From Bretschneidera sinensis (taxonomy: Eukaryota; Streptophyta; Magnoliopsida; Brassicales; Akaniaceae), in assembly GCA_023935145.1 (NCBI GenBank), contig CM043699.1, forward strand, positions 143,459,536 through 143,523,535: a stretch of DNA of 64,000 bases. Direction: 5' to 3'. Made by a program: the position numbers and the translations under genes. Below are positions 33,812-62,152 of the stretch, piece after piece (the first letter of the stretch is position 1; each line of letters starts with the position of its first letter). The notes under the pieces were generated by a model. That model searched no databases. It worked only from the letters and a program-made list of their open reading frames with translations, and was not told the DNA's origin.

Positions 33812-34913
33812 CCTTCCCTTATTCTGTGGGTTAAGTTTCTCCAGTTCAGTGCCAGACTATGCTTTAGTTGGTTCTAATACTTTTAAGAGTAACTGTAAGG
33901 TGTACTTAATTTTAGGTCAAAAAAAAATTTAGGTTGATAGATCAGGTAGGCCAGCTTGACTGAAGATAGACCTCACATGCATGATTCGATAGTTTATTAT
34001 ATCTAATCTTATACTTATAATTGTGAAGTTGTTTCTCTAGCCTTTTTTACTTAACCATTACAATAAAAGGGAGGAACTTTGCTTCACTAGATTTGCCGTA
34101 AGTCTCCTCAAGACTTGAGCTTCTCTTTTAATCTCTTATTGTTGTTCATTGTATTCTATTTGGTTTTCTCCTTCCCAAATCCTACGAGTTTGATGTTTTT
34201 TTGTTCTATTTATGATGGGTTGGCTTGTTTTTGTGTGTAGTTTGATCCAGTTAAAGTCCAAGAAAGTGAGAAACGATTGATTGGTTTAGGTTGAAAGTTG
34301 GTAGTGGTCTTAAAATAAGTTGCATCCCTTGTTTTAAGACTGGTCTCTTTAGGTAAATGGTCCTCTTTCCCACAGGTTCGATTATAGATTTGTGTCCTAA
34401 TACAGCTGAGGCATTTTTGGTAATGATCTATGCTATAAAGCCTAAGCTGGGGCTGGACCACTGAGAGTGAGTTTTGGCAGAGGTCCTATAGGTCAAATTT
34501 GGTGCTTCCAGTTGCCAATGTGTGGGGATTGTGGACTCTCTTCTAACTGGGATCAAACCAGGTCCAGGGTGCGTGACTAACAAAATGATCTGTGTTTTTC
34601 TGTCCTCTTTTTTATTGTTGGGAATCAAATGATCGATTGAGCAGCTGTTTTTATTTGGATATTATATATAAGATGAGGCTTTGCATGTTTGGCAGAAAAG
34701 AAAAATGTATTCTTCGTTTCTCGGGCTGATATTAATAGATTTAAGGCACTGTTTCGTTGGACATGTAATGGAAGTGGATTGGAAATCAGATGGTATTCCC
34801 ATGTTTGATGATCCTCTAAAATGGAATGGGCAACGGGGATCAATTTGGTAGAGGTCAAGGAATATATGATTTTTATTTTGTAGAAACAAATACTTCGTAT
34901 CGTTTAGGGCCGT
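33812..34913. other. Non-coding spacer
   Basis: Frames of 66-84 codons occur on the minus strand but overlap each other and have no domain signal. I see no gene. Confidence 0.45.
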
Positions 34914-35039
34914 CACGTGGGATTTGAATTATCTTCATTTGAAAACTGAAATGAAATTCATATTCATGGTGAGATTGAATACTATTATGATGATTTTATT
35001 TCAATTCTCAAATGGGGATGATTCAAATTCTTTCACGTG
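34914..35039. mobile_element. Short fold-back element of 126 bp
   Basis: CACGTGGGATTTGAATTATC on the left pairs with the reverse of the right end, CACGTGAAAGAATTTGAATC, and pairing continues through CATTTGAAAACTGAAAT. Both ends start with the palindrome CACGTG. No flanking duplication is visible. Confidence 0.6.
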
Positions 35040-38000
35040 TACAAAATATAATGCGAGTGGATTGGAATGAAAATAAAAATGAAAAATGAAGGTTTGTAAT
35101 TTACTACCTTGACCCTACTTTAATTCGTTAAATGGTATAATAATGATAAAATGGTATTATTTTAATTTTATTTTTCTTACTTTTTGGTTGTACTAAACAA
35201 GAAAAAAATCACTATTTCATTTTTACCAAACAAGAAAAAAATTCTTTGATATAAAGTAAAAATTACATTTCGTCCTGAACCCATAAATTCCATTTCACTG
35301 AGATCAATTCATCGAAGTCCAGCTGATCAATTTTTTCCCCTCTAGGCTCACTCTCTATGCTTAACTCTAATAATAATCACAAAACCGCAGATCTGTAGTA
35401 GTAGCAAATGAATTCAATGCCTTTTCCATTTAATACTCTGTTTTTGCTCGATGAATTTCAAGTTTTCAACTATGGCAAAAGCCTAAAGCTTAGAGATTAG
35501 CCCACAAGTTGGCGCCGCCTATGATTTATGAGGACGTCCTTGTGTAGGCGTCTCTGATGGAAAAAGGGAACCAGGTATCTGAGAGTCAGCAACTAAACCT
35601 GGAAACGACTCTAGCAAGTAGCGGGGTCCAACTTTGCCTTAGTCCTAAATTTCCTTTAACCTACACCTACAACCCAATTTTATAGGACACCAGCTTACTT
35701 ATGTACCTTGTAGTCCTACCTCATCCAAACAAACAAAAAAAGCAGTGATAGATGAACAATAAAAACAATTGTCATATTTTGACATCGAAATGTAATTATA
35801 AAAAAATCGAGTAATAACAAATAGTTCGGACATGTTATTAGGGAAATTTCATATTTTTCACGTCATGTGACATTTTTTTTATTGACGTTTGCATTTTGAA
35901 CAACTCGGGTCTTAAAATTCAGTTTTTTGCCCAGAAATTTCTGGGGTTTAAATTTTTTGGATCTAACTCTTAACTCCCCTGGGCTTTTGTTGGTTGAAGG
36001 TTAAGAATCCAGAAAGAAAGGATCATATGGTCCAGGTTTGATAGTATATTTTTAGGCCTATTTCATATTGAAAAGACAAAATATATATATATATATATAT
36101 ATTTTTTTCCTTTTATGTCAAAATTATTTGCTAGTTCAACTAAATTAATTTTTTTCTTATATTTATTCATCAGGATATGAAATTCATTAATAAGAGGAAT
36201 AAAAAAACGAAATGTAAAGCAGACCTCACGAAGTATCATCAGTCATAGAGATAGATTTTTATGACGATCCACATTTCATATCGGTAGTGCAACTTGAATT
36301 ATTATTTTTGAATGATGGATATGTGCTGTTATAAATGGTATCACAGTCTGTCTTGATCCATCACCTTAGGACGTCCTGATCCTTCACCTTAGGAAGGTGG
36401 ATTAAGACAAATCCGAGGATTTCAAGTAACCGATCAGCGTATCACTACCACTAATAGATGAGAAATTATTGTTTACACCAGATGTTACTATTGAAATTCT
36501 AAAAAAAATGCTAGTTAAATTTTTATCCCAATACAAAAATGAGTTTTACACGAGCTAAAAATCGTTATGGGATCTGATCACTTAGATCATAACTGATTTA
36601 GACTTATTACAATGTGGATATGTGATATTTTGATTGGTCACAGACTTATCATGGTATTTGAGCTCCTAATGAGCTGGAACTGTTAGTCTGATTATATCTT
36701 TATGTGATTTGTGTTTCCTCTTGCATCTAAACAGAGAAAATATGTAACGACTCATATCTCACATCGATAACGCAATGAAATAGATGTTGATATATATTGG
36801 AGACCTCAAGTACCTAAAAACAACTTGAACACACGTTTAGGCAACAGAAGAAACAGCCTCTGTCAGTAGAGGATTTTATAATAATGAAATGAACATGGCA
36901 AAGGGTAAGATTTTATAATCATGAAAAAGGCTTTGTTGATCAAGTAAAGCCTGATATTTCATATGAAAGTTAAAATAAGAAGTTCATGTCCCTTAAAAAG
37001 TAGAAGAATTTCCAATTTATTTATTTATTTTTTGCTTAGAAAGGAAAAAAAAAGAAAAGAAAATTGAGTATGAAGGGTAATAGAATGGTATCTTATAGTA
37101 TATAGCTAGGCAGGTAGATTAGTGTTAGCCCCTTGAACCTGTGGATGCGCAAGTGACAACATGCAATAGGATAGGTTAGAAAATTCGCATGTGAATTAGA
37201 CTCCTGTGACAACTAGTATCTTGCAGACTAGCACTGCTTAGGTGAAGTGTTTATCACTGTTTCTTGTCATTAAAACGCAAGTAAAAAGACATAACAGAAG
37301 AATTTTGTGCACCAATCTCTGTGTTGAAAACTCACTCTCAGTATCTGAATCCAACCCTTTTTTTTCTTTTGGGTTTTTTTGGTTAAGATTTTAATCTCAA
37401 ATCTTTTGGGTTAGTTATGAGATGTTGCTATCACTTGTCACTAACTAGGAAATCTAAAATTTCTAAATTAATGCAACAAAGAATAAAGAAGCACAAACAG
37501 TAACCTCTGCTGTCTCATATCTCTTTCAGTACTTTGGGCTCAGTGCATCAAAATGCCTCTCCTCTCCTCTTGTTTACCGTTACCCTTTCACCTTCTTCTG
37601 CTTAATTTGCAAAAAGGACTCTCTCTCTCATAGCTAGGCTTGACCCCAACCCCAAGTACTACCTTCTATTCATTGAATTACTTTTCAACAAAAAAGCAGA
37701 CCCAATTGGAAAAATATGCGTAGCTAAGAGGGAAAGAGGTGTTAATTAAGCAGGTGGGGATGGATGAAACAATAGGATGAGCCCCAACTTCTCCTTTTCT
37801 TTTACTCGTCGTCTTCTATAGTAGTGCAGCTGTCTCAGAGAGAGAGAGAGAGAGTAAAAATGGTTTGCTTTCTTTTTTTTTTTTTTACATAAATTTAACT
37901 TTTTAAAAATTATTTTTCAAGTTTGAATTTTTTTCATAATTCATTATTTTTATTAACTTCTGTTTACCATAAACTCTTTCAAACTATAGTAACAATAAAG

Positions 38001-39235
38001 ATAAAGGGACACCCAAATAAACATCCATAAATCACACCAATCATCACATAAAGTAGAGAAATGAAATTTTAACACTCTCCACTAACAACCAATCACAAAT
38101 CAAGAAATGCACTCGTTACAATTAACAACCTTAAGCTTGATGTTTATCGGCTCAAGTCAAATGTATTTGGGTGATTTGAGATTTTGAGTTCGATTCATCA
38201 GTCCAACAAATTTTTTTATGGATAAAAGAGTTATTGTGTAAATAGATTGAATTTATGGTAGGTTAATTCATCACTACAAAACCACTCGCTGCAATGATGT
38301 TTTTAAAGTTACTAAATTACCCAAATGTAAAAAAAATGGGTGTTTCAATATCAATACCTCATTAAGGGCCTGTTTGGTTCAACTGAAGAAATCAAATTAT
38401 TACTTATTAGTATTAGATTATAATTTGGTGCTTAAAATTATTTTTAAGAAATAAGCTGTTTAATATTTGGATATCTTACTTAAAGTTTTAAATAAGTTGT
38501 GAATGAGTTTGCTAAAAAAATATTGAAATCAATTTAAAACTGTTAAAATTATCAAATCTGAAACAGTGTTTTAATTAGAGTATGAGCAATAAAGATTTTG
38601 GAGAAAACTAAAAAGTAAAAAAGATGTTGATGAAAGTCAAACCAAATTATAATTTGAGTCTCAAAATTTATTTATTTATTTTTTTTCTAAATTATATTCT
38701 GACTGGACTATAATCTGTAACAAATAGAAAAGTGAAGATATGAGCTTATAAATAGTTTGACATGCTTACGAGCTGAACCCGACTATACACATACTAGTAG
38801 ATTAATAGCGGAGAGTAGAAGTAAAGAGTCAGGCGAGGCGTGAGAAAGGAAGGCATAATGTCAGTCGTATAGAGGGCAGGTTTTCTGGACCAGATGGAGA
38901 CCTTTGATTCCCCTTTCTCTCTTTCATTTTACTTCCAATTTTCATAACCGACATTAGTCACAGCTCTCTTTCTTTCTCTGTCTCTTCCTTTTAAATTACA
39001 CATTCACTGTGTTGCTTTGCTCCCCAAAAGTGAAATACAGAGAACCTAACAGTCATCTCTCTTACCTATTCAACTTTGTTCCACCCTAAAAGAGAATAGA
39101 AAGATCAAAAAAGCTTCCAAAAATTTCTTGCCACGCCTCTCTCTTTGTGGTCCTTCAACATATATATATATTGTACCCCAAACAAGACCCATATAATAAT
39201 AATACTCATAAAATCAAACTTAGGAAGAGCCAAAT
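35040..39235. other. Spacer and presumed promoter region of the HD-Zip gene
   Basis: No coding sequence is supported. It contains an (AT)n tract near 36078-36102 and a (GA)n tract near 37836-37854. At 36240 and 36750 there are two similar segments (ACGATCCACATTTCATATCGG and AACGACTCATATCTCACATCG) that look like the same dispersed repeat. The several kilobases directly upstream may hold leaf-expression enhancers, but nothing specific can be read. Confidence 0.45.
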
Positions 39236-40376
39236 ATGGACTGGAATGGCAACTTAAGGACGTTTGTCTCTAGACCGGACCATCATCAACCATCTATCAA
39301 TTTCCTCTACAACTATGACTATGACCAGTTTCCAGGTCTTCCCTTCTCTCTGTTATATTCACCATTTTTAATTTCTTTGACTTTTATTGTCATCTTTTCC
39401 TTTTCTTTTAGACTATAAAATGTAGCATAGCTCACTCTTTTCCTATAATTCAGGAATGGAGGTGAAGCATCCAGCTGCAATGGCTGAGACACAACATGGG
39501 TTGGTTCTTCCAGGTGGAGCTAGCTATGGCAATCATGAGAAGAAGAAGCGATTGACAAACGATCAATTGGAGTCACTGGAGAGGAGTTTCCAGGAGGAAG
39601 TCAAGCTGGACCCTGATAGGAAAATGAAGCTATCAAGAGAACTTGGGCTGCAGCCAAGGCAAATTGCTGTTTGGTTCCAAAACAGACGTGCTAGGTGGAA
39701 AGCTAAGCAGCTTGAGCACTTATACGACGCGCTTAAGCAAGAATTTGATGCCATCTCTAGAGAGAAGCAGAAGCTTCAAGAGGAGGTTATAGCAAACTCC
39801 AATATCTACCCTCTTTTCCTCAGTCTGTTTGGAATGGAGGGAAATGAGGGGAAAGAAAGGGAGCTCAAAAAAAATATTAAAGAGATATAAGTATCTCTAC
39901 CTTTCCTTTTCCTCCATTCCCTTCTAGAGATATATTGAGGGGAATAGAGGTAAAGAAAGGGAGGGTACGCATACCTCTTCATTAGAAAAAAAAATATTGA
40001 AGAGATATGTGTGCTTCTTTCTTCTCTCTTTTTTCTCTCAATCCAAGCACAGTTTATAAGATTCATCTAAGCGGACAAAGATTAAAACAACTTAATTTTT
40101 GTAGTATATGATTTGGTCCTCTTGATTTTATATATACAGGTTATGAAACTGAAAGCCATCCTAAGAGAGCAAGCAATTAAAATGCAAGTCTCTACACCTG
40201 GCTACACAGGCGACGAGACGGTTGAGAGCACATCAGTTGCAATTCGCAGCTCAGGCAAACAACAAAGAGGGAACCAGCATCAGATGGCAGAGTGCAACTG
40301 TCTTTTAAATATTGATGAGTATAACCTTGTACCTTCACCTTACTGGGCTGCCCTGCCTTCTTATCCATTACAATAG
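39236..40376 (+). CDS. LMI1: HD-Zip class I transcription factor, LMI1/ATHB51-ATHB22 type
   Basis: Exons are 39236-39335, 39454-39785 and 40140-40376, all GT-AG with the frame kept, giving 222 residues. The start MDWNGNLR and the exon 1 text [13 protein letters not shown] are typical of the LMI1 clade. The homeodomain spans about residues 62-117 with WFQNRRAR at 107-114. The leucine zipper follows directly (about 121-153), split by the last intron after QKLQEE and resuming VMKLKAIL. The C-terminus ends [13 protein letters not shown]-Zip I factors bind CAATNATTG as dimers. LMI1 acts in leaf margin and floral identity, and RCO, from the same clade, in leaf dissection. Synteny with RPL24 and TauE/SafE favours the ATHB22 position. 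LMI1 and HB22 cannot be separated by sequence here. Confidence 0.9.
39825..40052. mobile_element. Small inverted-repeat insertion in HD-Zip intron 2
   Basis: CTGTTTGGAATGGAGGGA at the left is an imperfect reverse match of CTCTCAATCCAAGCACAG at the right. Internally, GAGGGGAAAGAAAGGGAG and TAGAGGTAAAGAAAGGGAGG repeat directly. It occupies two thirds of the 354-base intron, which suggests a miniature element. The borders are approximate. Confidence 0.45.
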
Positions 40377-41578
40377 GTTGTTGAGTTAGTTGCTTATATA
40401 TACTCTACTAATTTTCTATGTTTAGAGTTAGTTTAATTAGTACTGTAGTTAATTATTTATTAATTACATATCTAATTTGAGTTAAGTACTAGCTTAGTTT
40501 AAAGATTTTATAGTCGATCGATATCTTGTCTCCTAGATCATGAGCAATTAAATGGGAGAAATGACATAGCAACAGCTGAGTTATAGACTACTTCGAAGCC
40601 AGTACTGTAATATGCAGGGCAATTAACAACATACTAACTGCTTGCATAAATAAGACTCACATTATTATAAAATTGATTAATTTTTTTCTTGGTATTTTGG
40701 GTACTCCTGAAAATTAAATCTCATATTTCCAAGGTAACATTGTTGCAGTCTTGTAGCATAGTTGTGGAAAATATTTTCTTGAAAAATTAGGAAATATTTG
40801 ATAACTGAACCAATACCTTTTTAAAAGAGGTGAAATTTAATAAAAATGTTTTTTTAAAAGTGCAAGTTGAAGAAAGTGTCCGGAGATGAAAAATTAGAAA
40901 AGTTTTCCATGAACAATCAGCCCTTGTCATTTCTAAGTTTGAAGAGACAGTAGTCTCCCTTGAAATTAAAAGGGAGATCCCTAAGCAAACATGTCACATG
41001 TGGGCAAAGAGACAGCCAAAAAAACTCAGTAGGTCGCTTAAAAGAACAGTGAACTTGGTTTATTTTCAGAAAAAGTAGAGCACGTGCTGTATGAATCTTG
41101 GTAGAAAAGAAGATTAAAAAGATTACATCTAATGGTAATATGCCAAGTGAAACCAGTTACCAAGTATAGTACCTGACATACTGATCAAATCCAGCCACCA
41201 AGTTTATTTTTTTTGGGTAGAAAAGGATGCATTAAAGCAAAAACCAAAGATCACATCAGTCTTTGGAAAGCATTTCCCCACAGGGTCAGCCATAATGGTA
41301 GTCACAATAAAGCTTGGAGGAGCATCAAAATACAACAAACCCGTACAGCAATCTCATGCAAGCTAAAAAAACCTTTAACCTAATTTCCCTTATGGTCTCT
41401 GACTTCCCTGCAGCAATTAATCTTGGGATCACCATCACATGCTTGAGTTGGGTTTTTCTCAAAAAATATAATAAACCAAATTGAACTTAAAATTAAATAA
41501 AATCACTAAGACAAATTAAAAAAAATTGTAATCACCCCAAAAATGTGTAATTTTTATTTTAGAACAAAAAATCTACAC
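40377..41578. other. Downstream spacer of the HD-Zip gene
   Basis: Includes the presumed 3' UTR. At about 41200, TTTTTTTTGGGTAGAAAAGG followed by ATGCATTAAAGC could be the reversed poly(A) tail end of a decayed LINE-type element (weak). No gene. Confidence 0.4.
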
Positions 41579-41900
41579 TGGATTTGAGAACCGACAGTGC
41601 GAGGCGCAACGGCATTGCATCTGTGCATGCGCTAGGAGGCCGCGACCGGCCTCACTAGCGCGAGCACCAGTAACATCAGTGGAATTCCTGGGATTGTAGG
41701 GATCCTCCCCAGGCAGCCATTATCCAAAGATGATCATCCTTAGGGGATTCAAGAACGGAACTAAGGGAAAATTAGTTGCCATTGAACTCAAGCCCAACCA
41801 ACCGAGACTGGCTTAGAGGCATGACCATTACAATGGGTGGCTTGGATAGTGCAAACCACTATTTCGAGAAGGACGAAATGAAAGAAAGGCGGCCGTAGCT
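41579..41900. other. GC-rich islet of unknown origin with a strong hairpin
   Basis: About 320 bases stand out as GC-rich between AT-rich flanks. At 41629-41661, GCGCTAGGAGGCCG and CGGCCTC-A-CTAGCGC form a 14-bp stem with one bulged base and a CGAC loop. No open frame of useful length exists. I do not recognise the sequence. It could be a fragment of a retroelement or an untranscribed insertion. Confidence 0.5.
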
Positions 41901-43056
41901 CATTATAATAATAGTAATAATAAATATTTATAATAATTAAAATTATTTTAAAATCATAAAACTATTATTATTATTATAAGTATAATTATTATTTTAATTA
42001 TACTATACTTATTATGAATATTTGTACTCTAATAATTACAATCATAAATATTATTATTATTATTATTATTATTTTGTTGTTTTATATAAAATGATAATAT
42101 TGAAAATAATAGAAAACTGAGAAAAAATTCGTCCTAAAAAATTAATCTTACCTTAAGCTTAATCCCATCAAATTTGTTTCACTTCTCGTTTGAAATAGAT
42201 TTAATGTGATTAAGTTTGCAAAGAGATTAAGTTAATTTAATTCCATTTAATTTTAATGCAATTTCATGATCCAAACAAACCCAACTTGTTGGCCACCATG
42301 ATGTCGGAGTGAGCATTATCGATCCCAAGCAAGGTCACAAGAAGAGGCAAGAAAATTACTGACTTTAAACAGTTAAATAGCCATAGAAATACAGAAATAT
42401 GAAATTATCTTTTAGTAAAAATTTAAGTTTAAAATTCATTTGCAAATTCAATTAATTTTGATAAATTTTTTGACCAAGGCTTACTCAATTCCGTAATTTC
42501 ATTTGTAAATAAATTCTATATTTTATTCATAAACCAAATATGTAATTCATTTGCACATGAATTTTCCCCTTCTAAGCCAAATAAACAAACAAAACACGCT
42601 AACCTACTAAATTAAATTAGCAAGCATCATTTATAACAATAGGTATAAACCACCATTCCTAACCACTACTCAAAGGACATTATAGGAATCATAGAGTGAC
42701 ACTGATTTCCATTCTCGGATCAGACACTTGGGGAATGTTACATAATCAACATAGAATTACACCCTGACTTCAACAAGAATGACAAACTCAATAGTTGAGA
42801 TAAAACTCTCTGCCCACTGCCAAAGGGAACGCACAGAACATCTTCCCAAAAGATATCCACTAAGATAGTTCAAGTTACTAAAGAAGAGTGAAGATCCATA
42901 TAAAAACTAGAAATGCATTAAACTTAATTGGAAGACCATGATGTGGATGACCAGAAGTTCTAGAAGCATATTGGCCAACACAACAAAACCTTCCAAAATT
43001 AACATACTACCAATAACAGGAAACTAGCAAAAAAAAAACAGTGATAAACGGGCAGC
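41901..43056. other. AT-rich spacer and 3' flank of RPL24
   Basis: Contains an (ATT)n tract near 42050-42073. The part next to 43056 is probably the RPL24 3' UTR. No other gene. Confidence 0.45.
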
Positions 43057-45868
<2,812 letters not shown>

Positions 45869-45910
45869 GGCTGCTGCTCTGCGCCTCTGCTGTTTGTTCC
45901 TTTGTTGTGG

Positions 45911-46114
45911 AAACCCTAGAAGCCAAAAACCTAATCGACAGAGTATGTTATATGAATACAAAGAACCTTTAGTAAGTGCCCCTTCAATTGTAAAAGAACC
46001 ACGAAAATGCCACTCTCTACAAGTTTGTATATATACCTTTAGACCAATATAGCCCAAGACTTTTGCCCCGTCTCAGTCCGCCCTAATTAGAGATGGGCCA
46101 AATTTAGAAGCCCA
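45911..46114 (-). promoter_or_regulatory. RPL24 promoter: telo-box and site II motifs
   Basis: Just upstream of the RPL24 ATG are AAACCCTA (45911-45918, telo-box) and three TGGGCY site II elements: AGCCCA at 46051-46056, TGGGCC at 46094-46099 and AGCCCA at 46109-46114. Telo-box plus site II (TCP-bound) is the known signature of plant ribosomal protein promoters and ties expression to cell growth. Confidence 0.7.
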
Positions 46115-60058
<13,944 letters not shown>

Positions 60059-62152
60059 GACTCTTCTGCAATTTCGTTCTCCAATAGCTGCTCATGTACT
60101 TGCAAGGTATGAGCACTTCCGCTAATGGTTTGACTTCTGCAATTATTTTGCGGAGAGGATGGGAGGGATACCATTATGCTTCTAGTCCAGGTGAGAGCTT
60201 TAGCGGAGCAATAGCTTAAAACAGGATAGATACTGAGATCATGGGAGAATTCCCTTTTCAACCACAGTAATTGGAGTGTACATCTTTCTACCATGTATGC
60301 AAATGGTCGCCTTTACTAAAGACTTGTGCGGACATTATTCTTGTTAATGTGATTCATTGTATTGAATGCCATTCTTGATATCGAACTATCGATGCACTAC
60401 TCAAAATCCTACATTGTTCCTCCACATTCTTACTAGTGATTCTAGTTTCAGTTTCTGTGGCTGTCTAAATATGGGTTTATGTTTTGCTTGTGGGCATGCT
60501 AGGAAGGCGCAGGAAGCCATTCCTCGGAAGCTAAGCGAATAAATAGAATTCTAATGGATTTTTGAGGTCGCGAAAGACGCACCATTTGATGGAAATTTCT
60601 GAAATTATTAGGTCAATTTTGACAGGTGCCTTATAATATACTTAACAAAATAGCAAAAAAAATGGTGGGTCTTATTGGCATTTCTAGATAAAGCCCATTT
60701 CCTTGTGGTGTGGGATCTCTTTGCCGTGCAAAACCTTCTAAGCTCCATGTGAGGTTCAAACAGAAATCACAAAACAGATGTTCAAACCTTTGCCACGTGC
60801 AGTCTTCATGGTGATTATTCTAAAGAAATATCCAATCCACATCTTACCATGAAAATTCTCTTCCATTAAAAAAGAAAATGTCATATAGCAGCCAAAGCCC
60901 AGATGTATGACATATAGCAGATTCATTCAATATAACATATAGCAGCCAAAGCAGAGATGTCTGACCAAAAAAAAATATAGAGGATGGTGGATAGGACCCA
61001 CTCACCCATTTTATTGTCTTAGAAGGATTCTTGTTTAAATTTTGTCCATAAACCAAATGTATTTTTCAATTTAAGAGAGAAAAAATTTCCAACTTCACTA
61101 TCTAATGAATAAAAGTATATTTGATTCCAAAAATTTTCATAAACCAAATCTAGGCAAAAAGAGTTATATATTTTTTGCCCTTTATATTCAAATCTTGAAT
61201 CATAACATGTGCTCTTATCTTAAAAAAATTCTTGCTTAAACTTGGACTAAAAATACTATCCAACATCGTATAGAGAAAGGTAATTGACTGCGAAAAGTAC
61301 TTCTAACTTAAAAAAAATTCACGGATTAGGTCCAGACAAAAATCTCTTCTTATATTAAATATTAACTATAAATTAGTGTCAGATCCTTTCTAGTAACTAA
61401 GAAAGTTTTTGAATCAATGTATTATTGAACGAATATCACGTCATTCATAACTCAAACATCTTCAATAATTAGAAATTTTTTGATTCAATGTACTATTGAA
61501 TGAATGTCATGTTATTCATAATTTGACGTGACATTCATCTGATGATGCATAAATTCATATATCTCCAATTACTTGATAGGATCATGATACTAAGCATATA
61601 AGCTTTGAAACCAACTTTTTGCTCAATGATTATTGCTTCAAATCAAATGTTATTAGATGCATTGAAGTACTGAGTTCGATTTTCAAGAGAACAACTCCTT
61701 TATGGATAAAGATGATACTTGTATAGGTTGATGTGAATCAAAGATAAATTAGATCATCACTGTAAATAAGAAAGAAAAAAAAAACCATGCAGAAGGCCAG
61801 AAAGTTCTCCAATTGTTCAAAGCACAATTCCTTACTAAAAGAAGAAAAAGAATCAAATACTGCAATCGCAAAGCAATGGAAAAGGTCTATAGGTAGTGGT
61901 ATTAGCCAGAAGCTAACACTCGGGACTACTCAAGACTAACGCTGCACACAAACAAATTAAACACATCATTTATTGACACCAAGGCACTATTTTCTTGTGT
62001 TGGGCAACTAGGTGTTGGCCAATAACAACTGCTAATGCTTTCCCTATGAAGAATCAATTATTTTCCTCGCCATTTTCCCTTTTTGCATTTTCTTCCTCCA
62101 CAATCTATCTTCACTTCACATTTTATATGTTCACCAGCAGTGACGTCAACAA
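60059..62152. other. Spacer between SRPK and the TauE/SafE gene (convergent)
   Basis: Starts with the SRPK 3' UTR. Contains a short duplicated CATATAGCAGCCAAAGC (about 60881 and 60936) and a 71-bp tandem duplication at about 61403-61545. No gene is supported. Confidence 0.5.
61403..61545 (+). repeat. Two tandem copies of about 71 bp
   Basis: GAATCAATGTATTATTGAAC with CATTCATAAC (from 61411) recurs 71 bases later as GATTCAATGTACTATTGAAT with TATTCATAAT. The copies have diverged. Confidence 0.75.
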
